Shown here one piece after another: positions 1 through 9,073 of a stretch of 64,000 bases of DNA (its first letter is position 1; every line of letters starts with the position of its first letter). Under the pieces are notes generated by a model. The model worked only from the letters and a program-made list of their open reading frames with translations, ran no database searches and had not been told where the DNA came from. The stretch lies in NCBI RefSeq assembly GCF_001653565.1, contig NZ_LYPB01000092.1, positions 32,139 to 96,138 on the forward strand, written 5' to 3'. This stretch comes from Paenibacillus oryzisoli. GTDB taxonomy: Bacteria; Bacillota; Bacilli; Paenibacillales; NBRC-103111. The position numbers were made by a program, and so were the translations under genes.

Positions 1-3000
1 GTAAGTGCTCTTGTCAAGAAAGATCCTATCCGCAGCGAAGATGCGATTCGACAACAAATGCAAGAGAATGCCATCACAGGATTCGCTTACTTCAATGACG
101 ATGCTGTGATTGGACAATTACGGACCGAAGAAGATCGACGACTTGCCCTACTTGAAGATATCCCACAGAACTTGTTAGACGCGGTTCTCGCCATTGAGGA
201 CAAGGATTTCTACAACCATCGCGGCATTGATTTCCGTGGCCTCTACCGTGCAGTCACACAGAAGCTTCTGAATGAAGATGTGCAAACCGGTGGAAGTACC
301 ATTACGCAACAGCTAGCTAGACGTGTCTTCCTCACATTAGATCGCGATGACGGACGTAAAGCAAGAGAATTGCTGCTTGCACTTCGGATGGAACGCATTA
401 TGTCGAAGGATGAAATTTTACTTGCTTACCTTAATAAAATCCCATACGGCAATGGGGCAACTGGTTATAATTTATACGGCATTAAAGCCGCTGCCAAAGG
501 TCTATTCAATATTGATGATTTAGCCAAATTGAATATAGCACAAGCTGCGTATTTAGCCGGATTACCTCAATCCCCCTCACAATATTCGGCTTTTACAAGT
601 AAGCCAACTTTCGATGAGGATGGATTCAAAAAAGCGGTAACGCGCCAGCAGTTGGTATTAAAGCGGATGATGGAAGAAAACAAAATTACCAATGATCAAT
701 ATCAAGATGCCTTGAAATTCGATCTCAAAGCTTCCATGCCAGCAGCTGCCCAAAAGGCGTATACAACTTACCCTTATCTCATGATTGAGACCGAGCAGGA
801 AGCATCTGAGATTTTATTGAAGATTCAACATCCCGAGCTTGATCCCAAAACCAATCAAGCGGCTTACAATGAAGCACTCAAGAACATACATACACAACTA
901 TTACGCGGCGGTTATCAAATTTACACCACAATTGATAAAACCATTTATGATTCCATGCACGAGATTTCTAGCAATGAAAAGAATTTCGCACCTACGGATG
1001 AGAAAAAAGGTGGCATTGAGCAAGTTGGCGCCATCATGATTGATTCCAAAACGGGCGCGATCCAAGGTATGATTGAAGGCCGCGACTTCTTCGATGAGCA
1101 GCTGAATCATGCTACACAAGCTTTCAGACAGCCTGGATCTACAATGAAGCCAATTGCTGCTTACATCCCTGCACTCGAAAAAGGGGTCTTGCAGCCAGCG
1201 ACCATCGTAGATGATATCCCAATCATTCTCAAAGATGGCGTTAAAGGCTTCCATCTGCCAGAGAACTGGGATCATAAGTTCCATGGACTCATGACGGCGC
1301 GAAGAGCATTAAATCAATCCTATAATATCCCAGCTATCGATATATTCCTCAATAAAGTGGGCATTACGCAAGCATGGGATTTCGCTAAGAAACTAGGGAT
1401 TACGTCTCTTACCAAAGAAGACAATGTCGCCCAAACTGGTGTTATAGGTGGTTTGAGTCGCGGAACGTCGGTGAAAGAATTAGCAGGTGCTTATGCATCT
1501 ATTCCGAATAAAGGCGTGTTCAATGCACCGTACTTAATTCGTGAAATTAAAGATTCCAATGGCAAAATCATCTATGCGCATGAACAGAAACCCACTACGG
1601 TGTACTCACCGCAAACGGCTTACCTCATTACGGATATGATGAAAACCGTCATTAGCAATGCTAGCCAAGGGACCGCTACTGATCTTATGAAAAAATTCAA
1701 ATCCTATGGCAAAATTGAGATCTCTGGAAAAACAGGTTCGACACAGGACGATGCAGATGCTTGGTTCATGGGCTTTACCCCTGATGTTACAGTTGGTGTG
1801 TGGATCGGTTATGATCAACCAATTAATAAACTGTCTTCCAAAACAGGGCAAACCAATCATGCCAAAGATATCTGGGCGCTCATCTTGAATAAAACCATTG
1901 AGCAAAAACCAAATCTGTTCCCGAACAAAACATTCGCTAAGCCAGAAGGTATTGTTTCATCCACCGTCTCCAGCTTATCCGGCATGCTTCCAAGCGAACT
2001 AACGACAAGCTCGGAACATCTGGTGACCGATATTTTCAACAAAAAGTTTTTACCTACAGCAACCGATAATGTCATGGTAAAAATGAAAATCAGCTCGTTA
2101 AATGGGCTCAATTATGTAGCTCAAGAGACAACACCTGCTGATTTCGTAACTGAAAAAGTAGTGATTAAACGTCAAAAATCAATCACGCAATTGCTCAAAG
2201 AAATCCAAGATGCAATGCAAAAGCTTCCAGAGAAAAGCAGAAAACCTATCGATTTCTATAAACCAACTGATTATGACGTAGATGCTCCTTCCGAAGTCGA
2301 CCCAAGGGTTGATGATGGGAAAGCACCTCCAGCACCACTGAACGTCGTAACAGTCAAATCAGGTGATACGGCGACAATTACTTTCCAACCGAACACGGAT
2401 GCAGATATCGTAGGTTATCGCATTTACCGTTCGGATAATCAAGGCAAGTTCCAGCTCATGGGAGGAAAAGTCGTGATGGCAGGCGCCGAAGCAAAGTTTG
2501 TTGATCAATTACAAACCGCTGCAATTACAGGCTACTATGTCACAGCTGTTGATGTAACTGGCAAAGAATCCACACCAAGTAGGTCCTCCTATACGGATGG
2601 AAGCTCCCTAGATGCGTTAATACTCCCTGGTGTCGATAGCAATGGCAATCCCTTGAAAGATCTTACCAGTCCATCGCCAGGAACAACGAATAGCGGCACA
2701 AGTACTGGTACTGGAACTGGGGCTGGAGCCAGTACTAGTACTGGTGCTCCAACAGGCAAACCAGTTTCCAAAGATGCTCCATCTGCCCCTACTGGAATCA
2801 AAGCAAAGGCTGAAGAAGCTTCACTTGTCCTAACATGGAAAGCGAATGATGCCAAAGACAAAGTCAAACAGTATGTCGTCTACTTTAGTGATAAAGAGAA
2901 AGGCACATATACGAAGCTAGGCACCGTAGAAAATGGAACTGAATTCCATTACTATGCGGCCGCATTTAATGGCTTTTATAAAGTAACAGCCATCAATGAT

Positions 3001-3045
3001 GCTGGAGAGTCTAAATTCTCTGCTACCATCGCTTATAATAAATAA
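1..3045 (+). CDS. Class A penicillin-binding protein 1A (5' end outside window)
   Basis: Bifunctional peptidoglycan synthase, membrane anchored and acting outside the cell. The frame is open from base 1, so the N-terminus and membrane anchor lie upstream of the window. Glycosyltransferase motifs are visible: EDKDFYNHRG near nt 195 and GGSTITQQLARR near nt 290. The transpeptidase triad follows: SxxK as STMK near nt 1137, SYN near nt 1318 and KTGS near nt 1728. The C-terminus carries two fibronectin-III-like modules (about nt 2325-2590 and 2780-3040) separated by a Gly/Ser/Thr linker. Such tails occur in Paenibacillus-type PBPs and probably interact with wall polymers (inference). A terminator follows directly. 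The family call is secure; the exact paralogue is not. Confidence 0.95.
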   Translation, partial: VSALVKKDPIRSEDAIRQQMQENAITGFAYFNDDAVIGQLRTEEDRRLALLEDIPQNLLDAVLAIEDKDFYNHRGIDFRGLYRAVTQKLLNEDVQTGGSTITQQLARRVFLTLDRDDGRKARELLLALRMERIMSKDEILLAYLNKIPYGNGATGYNLYGIKAAAKGLFNIDDLAKLNIAQAAYLAGLPQSPSQYSAFTSKPTFDEDGFKKAVTRQQLVLKRMMEENKITNDQYQDALKFDLKASMPAAAQKAYTTYPYLMIETEQEASEILLKIQHPELDPKTNQAAYNEALKNIHTQLLRGGYQIYTTIDKTIYDSMHEISSNEKNFAPTDEKKGGIEQVGAIMIDSKTGAIQGMIEGRDFFDEQLNHATQAFRQPGSTMKPIAAYIPALEKGVLQPATIVDDIPIILKDGVKGFHLPENWDHKFHGLMTARRALNQSYNIPAIDIFLNKVGITQAWDFAKKLGITSLTKEDNVAQTGVIGGLSRGTSVKELAGAYASIPNKGVFNAPYLIREIKDSNGKIIYAHEQKPTTVYSPQTAYLITDMMKTVISNASQGTATDLMKKFKSYGKIEISGKTGSTQDDADAWFMGFTPDVTVGVWIGYDQPINKLSSKTGQTNHAKDIWALILNKTIEQKPNLFPNKTFAKPEGIVSSTVSSLSGMLPSELTTSSEHLVTDIFNKKFLPTATDNVMVKMKISSLNGLNYVAQETTPADFVTEKVVIKRQKSITQLLKEIQDAMQKLPEKSRKPIDFYKPTDYDVDAPSEVDPRVDDGKAPPAPLNVVTVKSGDTATITFQPNTDADIVGYRIYRSDNQGKFQLMGGKVVMAGAEAKFVDQLQTAAITGYYVTAVDVTGKESTPSRSSYTDGSSLDALILPGVDSNGNPLKDLTSPSPGTTNSGTSTGTGTGAGASTSTGAPTGKPVSKDAPSAPTGIKAKAEEASLVLTWKANDAKDKVKQYVVYFSDKEKGTYTKLGTVENGTEFHYYAAAFNGFYKVTAINDAGESKFSATIAYNK

Positions 3046-3053
3046 AAGTACTA

Positions 3054-3092
3054 GAAGAGGAACCTGGCGGTTGTCAGGTTCTTCTTTTATTT
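3054..3092 (+). terminator. Rho-independent terminator of the PBP gene
   Basis: GAACCTG and CAGGTTC arms around a short loop, followed by TTCTTTTATTT, just after the PBP stop codon. Confidence 0.8.
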
Positions 3093-3099
3093 ACGTAAC

Positions 3100-3141
3100 A
3101 AAAAAGCTTTCTCTGCACCACTGAGGGTACGAGGAAAGCTT
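3100..3141 (-). terminator. Terminator of acsA
   Basis: On the minus strand the arms AAGCTTTC-CTC and GAG-AAAGCTT are followed by a T run, 15 nt past the acsA stop codon. Confidence 0.8.
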
Positions 3142-3155
3142 GGGATGAACCTATA

Positions 3156-4880
3156 TTAATCTTCAATTGTCGATAAATCACCAGTCGGAAGGTTAAGCTC
3201 CCATGCTTTAAGCACGCGGCGCATGATCTTGCCACTGCGCGTTTTGGGCAGCTTGTCCTTGAATTCAATCTCGCGTGGTGCCGCATGCGCAGAAAGACCT
3301 TCTTTGACGAACTTGGAAATTTCAGCTTTCAGTTCATCTGAAGCTACAAAGCCCTCACGTAACGCGATAAACGCTTTGATGATTTCTCCCCGCATAGGGT
3401 CTGGTTTACCAATAACCCCAGCTTCAGCAACAGCTGGATGCTCAACAAGCTTACTTTCTACTTCAAATGGACCAACGCGCTCTCCTGCTGTGTTAATCAC
3501 ATCATCCACGCGACCTTGGAACCAGAAATAACCATCTTCATCTTGATAAGCAGAATCTCCGGAAACATACCAACCTGTCAAACGGAAGTACTCTTCATAC
3601 TTAGATGGATTGTTCCAAATTTTACGCATCATGGATGGCCAAGGCGTTTTGATCGCAAGGTTACCCATCCGATTCGGAGGTAGAACGTTACCTGCATCAT
3701 CAATAATAGCAGCATCGACACCCGGAATTGGACGTCCCATGGAACCTGGTTTAATCGTCATGGAAGGATAATTACAGATCAACTGACCGCCTGTTTCTGT
3801 CATCCACCATGTATCGTGAATACGTTGATTGTAGACCTTCATTCCCCATCTGACAACTTCTGGATTCAATGGCTCACCAACACTCAGTACATGACGAAGA
3901 GCTGACAAATCATAGCTTGCAGATACATCATCCCCTGCTCCCATTAACATACGGAATGCGGTAGGAGCACTGTACCAAACCGTAACTTTATATTTCTCAA
4001 GGGTATTATACCAATCCTGTGGACTAAACCGTCCTCCGCGAATCACATTCGTCGCACCATTCAACCATGGAGCGAAGATCCCGTAGGAAGTCCCCGTTAC
4101 CCAACCTGGATCGGCCGTACACCAGTAGATGTCATCTTCTTTTAAGTCAAGGACAATTTGTCCCGTATAATAATGCTGCAACATCGCATTTTGAACGTGG
4201 AATACACCTTTCGGTTTCCCTGTTGACCCGGATGTATAATGAATAATCAATCCATCTTCACGGTCCAACCATTCAATCTCAAGTTCTGTAGATGCGTTCG
4301 CCATTTCTTTATGATAATCAACTTGTCCTTCACCAAGCTCGATGTTCTCCCCAACAAGAATCACATGCTTCAAGTGCGGAAGTTCGCTGTACGGCACTCG
4401 TGATAATTGGCTAGGCGTTGTGATAATTGCAACCGCTTCACTATCTGCCAAACGATCTCGAACTGCCGTTTCCATGAACGCTTCAAAAAGCGGTCCGACA
4501 ACCGCGCCTACTTTGAGCGATCCAAGTAAAGAATAATACAATTCAGGCGTCCGCGGCATGAAAATGAAAACTCTCTCACCTTTGCCAATGCCTAAATTTC
4601 TAAGCACATTACCGAATTGATTGGATCTTTCTTTCATTTGTCCAAATGTAATCGCTTCATCACGCGTGCTGTCACTGTAGTATAGAGCGATTTTGTCCTT
4701 CTTCGCGCCTTCTCCATGGCGGTCAATGGCTTCATAAGCCATATTCACTTTGCCTGTTTCGTACCAAGAAAAGTTTTTCTCGATGTCTTTCCAATCAAAT
4801 GACGCATGTGTTTCTTCGTAATTTGCCATGTTAGGATTAAGGGATACTGATTTAATGAGTTCATTATTGAATTGATCCAT
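3156..4880 (-). CDS. acsA: Acetyl-coenzyme A synthetase AcsA
   Basis: Converts acetate, ATP and CoA to acetyl-CoA through acetyl-AMP, in the cytoplasm. The 574-residue length fits the Bacillus AcsA. Visible adenylate-forming motifs are the phosphate loop YTSGSTGKPKG, TWWMTETGG, and YVSGDSAYQDEDGYFWFQGR. The C-terminal PKTRSGKIMRR holds the lysine that AcuA-type acetyltransferases modify in this family. The ATG is preceded by GAGGAGGG. It is divergent from acuA and acuC, which encode the expected acetylase and deacetylase. A cre-like site lies between its promoter and start, which suggests CcpA repression. Confidence 0.96.
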   Translation of the reverse strand: MDQFNNELIKSVSLNPNMANYEETHASFDWKDIEKNFSWYETGKVNMAYEAIDRHGEGAKKDKIALYYSDSTRDEAITFGQMKERSNQFGNVLRNLGIGKGERVFIFMPRTPELYYSLLGSLKVGAVVGPLFEAFMETAVRDRLADSEAVAIITTPSQLSRVPYSELPHLKHVILVGENIELGEGQVDYHKEMANASTELEIEWLDREDGLIIHYTSGSTGKPKGVFHVQNAMLQHYYTGQIVLDLKEDDIYWCTADPGWVTGTSYGIFAPWLNGATNVIRGGRFSPQDWYNTLEKYKVTVWYSAPTAFRMLMGAGDDVSASYDLSALRHVLSVGEPLNPEVVRWGMKVYNQRIHDTWWMTETGGQLICNYPSMTIKPGSMGRPIPGVDAAIIDDAGNVLPPNRMGNLAIKTPWPSMMRKIWNNPSKYEEYFRLTGWYVSGDSAYQDEDGYFWFQGRVDDVINTAGERVGPFEVESKLVEHPAVAEAGVIGKPDPMRGEIIKAFIALREGFVASDELKAEISKFVKEGLSAHAAPREIEFKDKLPKTRSGKIMRRVLKAWELNLPTGDLSTIED

Positions 4881-4903
4881 AAACGTAAAACCCTCCTCAC
4901 GAG

Positions 4904-4917
4904 ATAAACCGCTTTCA
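4904..4917 (-). promoter_or_regulatory. Candidate cre (CcpA) site in the acsA leader
   Basis: The minus-strand sequence TGAAAGCGGTTTAT resembles the cre consensus TGWNANCGNTNWCA, diverging only at its last two bases, and closely resembles the cre recalled for the B. subtilis acu operon. It lies between the likely acsA -10 box and the start codon, a roadblock position. ccpA lies 3 kb away. Not tested. Confidence 0.5.
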
Positions 4918-4965
4918 CTTTACTGATGAATTCGAGCAAAATGTGATCGATTTTTGACATGTTCT

Positions 4966-4971
4966 ATTATA
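4966..4971 (-). promoter_or_regulatory. acsA promoter (extended -10)
   Basis: Minus strand TGTTATAAT: a perfect TATAAT with an upstream TGn element and no good -35 box. It predicts a leader of about 80 nt containing the cre-like site. Confidence 0.55.
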
Positions 4972-5028
4972 ACACACTCAGAATATTTCGCCTACGTTTA
5001 AGTTTCGCTATGGTTTCGGGCTAAAGTT

Positions 5029-5037
5029 TGGTATAAA
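5029..5037 (+). promoter_or_regulatory. acuA promoter (extended -10)
   Basis: TGGTATAAA on the plus strand, about 110 nt before the acuA start, divergent from the acsA promoter. Confidence 0.45.
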
Positions 5038-5148
5038 ATTACTATGAAACTAAAAATAACCGACTGATTTAGAAGAAACCTATCCATTCTTATATTTTTC
5101 GCAAAGGAAATGCCCATCATGTTGTTCTTTAGAAGGAGAGCCAAGGTT

Positions 5149-5787
5149 ATGCAGCATATCAAAATCTATCACTCACAAAGCTTGCGCAGGGCTCCCGATC
5201 TCCCAGAAATTATAATTGAGGGCCCCGTTTCACCAGACAACTTGCAGCAACTCACGATGCATGCGAGACTCGATGCCTTCCGCAGACCCCAAGAGCAACT
5301 CGAAGCGCTCATCGAAATTGCTGGATTACCTGAAGGAAGAATCATTCTTGCAAGGGATGGATCCACGATTGTTGGTTACGTCACTTTCCATTATGCTGAT
5401 GAAATCGAACGATGGTCACAAGGAAATATGAAGGATTTAATCGAACTCGGCGCCATCGAGGTTGCTGATGATTACAGATCGATGGGTTTAGGCAAAAAGA
5501 TGATACAGCTGGCATTTGAAAAAGATCAAATGGAAAATGTCATTTGCTTCACAACGGAATATTATTGGCATTGGGATTTGGAAACGAGCAAATTAACCGT
5601 TTGGGAATACCGCCAAATGATGGAGAAGCTCATGAAGAGCGTCGACATGATCTGGTTTGCAACTGATGATCCAGAGATTTGCTCACATCCCGCCAACTGT
5701 CTGATGGTGAGGATTGGGAAACAAGTCCCCCTCTCATCAGTCGAGCAGTTTGATCGCGTGCGTTTTCAGCAGCGCTTTATGTATTAG
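5149..5787 (+). CDS. acuA: Acetoin utilization protein AcuA, GNAT protein acetyltransferase
   Basis: Expected to acetylate the catalytic lysine of AcsA and so switch it off. The GNAT core is visible as IVGYVTFHYADEIE, then IELGAIEVADDYRSMGLGKKM with the acetyl-CoA loop RSMGLGK. From the chosen ATG the protein has 212 residues, close to the 210 of B. subtilis AcuA. This ATG (residue 14 of the longest frame) is preceded by AGAAGGAGAG, while the upstream ATG at 5110 has no such site. It is divergent from acsA and 76 nt upstream of acuC; no acuB lies between them. Confidence 0.9.
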   Translation: MQHIKIYHSQSLRRAPDLPEIIIEGPVSPDNLQQLTMHARLDAFRRPQEQLEALIEIAGLPEGRIILARDGSTIVGYVTFHYADEIERWSQGNMKDLIELGAIEVADDYRSMGLGKKMIQLAFEKDQMENVICFTTEYYWHWDLETSKLTVWEYRQMMEKLMKSVDMIWFATDDPEICSHPANCLMVRIGKQVPLSSVEQFDRVRFQQRFMY

Positions 5788-5863
5788 CTCTATAAGATGC
5801 ATGAGATGCAGTTAGTAGCAGATTTTCAAACGATATTGTTAGCCAATTCGGGGGAATTTGGAA

Positions 5864-7051
5864 ATGAACATGACGTATAAGCAGCCTGTATTTATCTATG
5901 ACGATCAAGAAATTCATTATAAATTTAATGAGACACATCCCTTCAATCAGGATCGACTTGTAATGACAGTTGATCTACTTCGCAAAACTGGGGCACTCCC
6001 AGACAGTAAGATCGTTACATCTCGATCAGCGACTGATGCAGAACTTTTGCGGGTGCATTCAGCTCCATACATCGAGGCAGTGAAAGCACTAAGCGCAACT
6101 GATCCTGACGAGCATTGGGTCCGTGAAGCTACCCGCTTTGGACTCGACACAGACGATACGCCTTACTTCCCAGAGATGCATGACATCACTGCCAAGGTCG
6201 TAGGCGGCTCTATCCATGCCGTTGACCTCGTGATGTCCGGACAAGCGCCTCATGCCTTGCATTTAGGCGGCGGCCTTCACCACGCCCTGCAGAGCAAGGG
6301 TGCGGGTTTCTGTGTCTACAATGACGCATCTGCGGCAATCGCCTACGCCAAAGAGAAGTATGGCGCTAAGGTGCTCTACATCGACACGGACGTGCACCAC
6401 GGCGATGGCGTGCAGTGGAGTTTCTACGCCGACCCGCAGGTCGGCACGTTGTCCATTCATGAGACGGGGAAATATTTATTCCCCGGCACTGGGGCTGTGA
6501 ACGAACGCGGAGAAGGCGACGCGTTCGGAACGAATGTGAACATCCCGGTGGAGCCCTACACCGAGGATGATTCGTGGCTGGAGTGTTTCAGCGAGGTGTT
6601 AACCGAGCTGATCGCCCGCTTCCAGCCGGACATCATTATCTCGCAGCATGGGTGCGACGCCCATGCGTTCGACCCGCTCGCGCATGTGCATTGCTCCATG
6701 CGCGTGTACAAAGCCATGCCCGAGCTCATCCATCGACTTGCGCACCAGTGGTGCGAAGGTCGGTGGGTCGCGCTCGGGGGCGGCGGGTACGACATCTGGC
6801 GTGTCGTACCGCGGGCTTGGAGCCTGCTCTGGCTCGTGATGAGCGAGCAGGCGACCCTGAGCCAGCTGGAGGCGGAGCCCCAGCTGAGGCTGCCCCAGGC
6901 GTGGCTGGACGCCTGGCAGGGCAAGAGCCCCGTCCCACTTGTGGAGACGTGGCTCGACCCGGTCGAAGCTTGGGCGCCGATTCCGAGGCGCCAGGTGATC
7001 ACAGAGAAGAATCGCCAGACCAAGGAACTGGCGATGATGTATTTGAAATAG
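5864..7051 (+). CDS. acuC: Acetoin utilization protein AcuC, histone-deacetylase-family lysine deacetylase
   Basis: Zn-dependent hydrolase expected to remove the acetyl group from AcsA and restore activity. Visible class I/II HDAC signatures: GGLHHA (charge-relay His pair), DTDVHHGDG (Zn ligands Asp and His), QHGCDAHAFDPL, and GGGGYD with the catalytic Tyr. About 395 residues, normal for AcuC. Start choice: ATG 5864 after a GGGGGA site; an in-frame TTG lies at 5858. Base composition is odd: from about nt 6230 to the stop the gene is clearly GC-rich, while its first third and its neighbours are AT-balanced. In B. subtilis acuB sits between acuA and acuC; here it is missing. Confidence 0.93.
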   Translation: MNMTYKQPVFIYDDQEIHYKFNETHPFNQDRLVMTVDLLRKTGALPDSKIVTSRSATDAELLRVHSAPYIEAVKALSATDPDEHWVREATRFGLDTDDTPYFPEMHDITAKVVGGSIHAVDLVMSGQAPHALHLGGGLHHALQSKGAGFCVYNDASAAIAYAKEKYGAKVLYIDTDVHHGDGVQWSFYADPQVGTLSIHETGKYLFPGTGAVNERGEGDAFGTNVNIPVEPYTEDDSWLECFSEVLTELIARFQPDIIISQHGCDAHAFDPLAHVHCSMRVYKAMPELIHRLAHQWCEGRWVALGGGGYDIWRVVPRAWSLLWLVMSEQATLSQLEAEPQLRLPQAWLDAWQGKSPVPLVETWLDPVEAWAPIPRRQVITEKNRQTKELAMMYLK

Positions 7052-7084
7052 CGCTGCGATTGTGCTTATTTGATAGTTGAACAA

Positions 7085-7124
7085 AAAGCTCAGGTCATGC
7101 CAAATCGGCGATGCTCTGAGCTTT
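7085..7124. terminator. Bidirectional terminator between acuC and mtnN
   Basis: AAAGCTCAG and CTGAGCTTT arms between two convergent genes, with a short T run on either strand. Confidence 0.6.
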
Positions 7125-7184
7125 ATTCATGAATCGTTAAGCTTGGATTTATTATTCACTTTACCAGTATTCGACGGCTAATCG

Positions 7185-7886
7185 TTACAGTGACTTCACC
7201 ATGTCTTCAACCATTTTATAGGAATTCTCCGAAGCAATGACTGTGAATTCCGCGAAATTCACATGCGCAGACCCATCTGCTTTATCGGACATGGAGCGCA
7301 AGACTACGTAAGGTACACCGTTCATCGCACATACTTGTGCAACAGAAGATCCTTCCATCTCCACGCAGACACCGTTCAACTCATGATACAGACTTGCAAC
7401 CACTTCACGACTTGCAATGAATTGGTCACCGGATAGTACTCTCCCCTGCTTCACTTTCCCTGCAAACAATTTCTCTCCAGAAGCTACAGCTAATGCTACC
7501 AGCTTGGGATTAGCCGTATATACAGAATTGTCGGCATAAGGAATTACGCCGCGCGGAAATCCAAGTGCCGTTACGTCCATATCATGCTGTACACATTCCG
7601 TTGAGATAACTAAATCACCAATTTGCAACTCAGGATCTAATGCCCCTGCTACACCCGTGAAGATCACAGCTTCTACACCGAACTGATCAATCAGAATTTG
7701 CGTAGTAACTGCAGCGTTCACTTTACCCACGCCCGTACGACATACAACTACATCTTTACCGAAATATGTACCCTCTCGGAATGTGATACCTGCTTTTACC
7801 GTTTCATTGATATCTGTCATGTGAGACACGAGCAGCTCAATTTCTTCATTCATAGCGCCAATTAATGCGATTTTATTCCAAGACAT
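7185..7886 (-). CDS. mtnN: 5'-methylthioadenosine/S-adenosylhomocysteine nucleosidase
   Basis: Cleaves adenine from methylthioadenosine and S-adenosylhomocysteine, for methionine salvage and methyl-cycle detoxification, in the cytoplasm. The 233-residue length is standard. Visible family motifs: IGAMNEEIELL at the N-terminus, VIFTGVAGALDP, VCVEMEGSSVAQVC (substrate ribose Glu) and MSDKADG with the catalytic Asp. A GAGAGGG ribosome binding site precedes the ATG. Same strand as ccpA upstream, but a hairpin separates them, so probably transcribed on its own. Confidence 0.94.
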   Translation of the reverse strand: MSWNKIALIGAMNEEIELLVSHMTDINETVKAGITFREGTYFGKDVVVCRTGVGKVNAAVTTQILIDQFGVEAVIFTGVAGALDPELQIGDLVISTECVQHDMDVTALGFPRGVIPYADNSVYTANPKLVALAVASGEKLFAGKVKQGRVLSGDQFIASREVVASLYHELNGVCVEMEGSSVAQVCAMNGVPYVVLRSMSDKADGSAHVNFAEFTVIASENSYKMVEDMVKSL

Positions 7887-7918
7887 CGTAGTATCCCTCT
7901 CTCTTCTTCCTACATGAG

Positions 7919-7970
7919 AAAACCTCTATCGCATCTCTTCCACGAGTGAAGGAAACGATTAGAGGTTTAT
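7919..7970 (-). terminator. Terminator of ccpA
   Basis: AAACCTCTA and TAGAGGTTT arms, with TTTT on the minus strand, immediately beyond the ccpA stop codon. Confidence 0.6.
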
Positions 7971-7977
7971 TTTTCAT

Positions 7978-8985
7978 TTAAGCTTGAGCTTTGACCGACT
8001 GACGGTTAATGATTTCATGCGGCAAAATAACTTGCATGTTTTCTGTTGATTCTTTATTCATCAACTTCGTTAGAAGACGCATCGACACGGCTCCGATATC
8101 ATACATCGGTTGGGCCACAGTCGTTAATGTCGGTCTCACCATAGAAGCCATGCGAATGTTATCCACAGAGATGACGGCAATATCTTCAGGAACACGAAGC
8201 CCATTGTCTTGAATCGTATGAATGGCACCAATTGCCATTTCATCCGTTGCCGAGAAAATGGCGGACGGTCTAGGAGAAAGTTCCAAGAAGTAGTTAACTG
8301 CATCTACACTTGACTCATAACGGTAGTTACCAATCCGTACATACTCATCTCGTACTGGAATACCAGCCGTTTCAAGCGCACGTTTGTATCCTTGATATCT
8401 AGCAAATCCATTGGCAGGATCCTGCAGGGTTCCAGAAATCATAGCAATATCGCGATGCCCTGCTGCAATAAGTACGTTCACTGCATCGAATGCAGCGGCT
8501 TCATGATCAATATCAACAGATGCCATCGCTTGGTTCTCATCCTTCGTCCCACATAGGACAACAGGAACGGATGATGTACGGAAAGCCTGAATGTGTTCTT
8601 CCGTTACAACACCACCCATGAAGAGCAACCCGTCTACTTGTTTCTCAAGCAATGTGTTGATTACACGAATTTCTTTCTCTTTCTTCTTGTCCGCATTACA
8701 CAAAATAATATTGTAATGGTACATATTCGCAATATCCTCAATTCCACGCGCTACTTCAGCAAAAATAGAATTGGATATATCGGGAATAACAACGCCAACC
8801 GTTGTCGTCTTTTTACTTGCTAATCCTCTTGCTACTGCATTTGGACGGTAACCCAATCGTTCAATGGCTTCAAAAACTTTCTTACGTGTTTGCGGCTTTA
8901 CGTTCGGGTTATTATTAACGACCCGAGATACGGTTGCCATGGAAACGCCTGCTTCTCTCGCTACATCATAAATGGTTACGGTCAC
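7978..8985 (-). CDS. ccpA: Catabolite control protein A, LacI family
   Basis: Global carbon-catabolite regulator that binds cre sites with HPr-Ser46-P as corepressor. The N-terminal helix-turn-helix TIYDVAREAGVSMATVSRVV is the classic CcpA start. A periplasmic-binding-like effector domain follows, and the hinge region RPNAVARGLASKKT is visible. From the GTG at 8985, which has GGAGAG nine bases upstream, it is 335 residues, matching Bacillus CcpA (334). An upstream in-frame GTG (9006) and ATG (9000) would add five to seven residues. A good SigA promoter and a striking dyad lie upstream. Synteny with acsA/acu supports CcpA over another LacI member. Confidence 0.92.
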   Translation of the reverse strand: MTVTIYDVAREAGVSMATVSRVVNNNPNVKPQTRKKVFEAIERLGYRPNAVARGLASKKTTTVGVVIPDISNSIFAEVARGIEDIANMYHYNIILCNADKKKEKEIRVINTLLEKQVDGLLFMGGVVTEEHIQAFRTSSVPVVLCGTKDENQAMASVDIDHEAAAFDAVNVLIAAGHRDIAMISGTLQDPANGFARYQGYKRALETAGIPVRDEYVRIGNYRYESSVDAVNYFLELSPRPSAIFSATDEMAIGAIHTIQDNGLRVPEDIAVISVDNIRMASMVRPTLTTVAQPMYDIGAVSMRLLTKLMNKESTENMQVILPHEIINRQSVKAQA

Positions 8986-9037
8986 GGTTGCTCTCTCCAT
9001 TTTCACAAGTATTCTGCGAACCTAGTATATTATCGTT

Positions 9038-9066
9038 ATGATACGACAAATTAATCCATCTTGCAA
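9038..9066 (-). promoter_or_regulatory. ccpA SigA promoter
   Basis: Minus strand TTGCAA (9061-9066), 17-nt spacer, TATCAT (9038-9043). The predicted transcript start is about 45 nt before the GTG. Confidence 0.65.
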
Positions 9067-9073
9067 TGCAAAA

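Noticed and set aside
6574..7080. Long open frames on both strands over the acuC 3' half
   Set aside because: They arise from the GC-rich codon composition; only the acuC frame carries HDAC motifs and a ribosome binding site.
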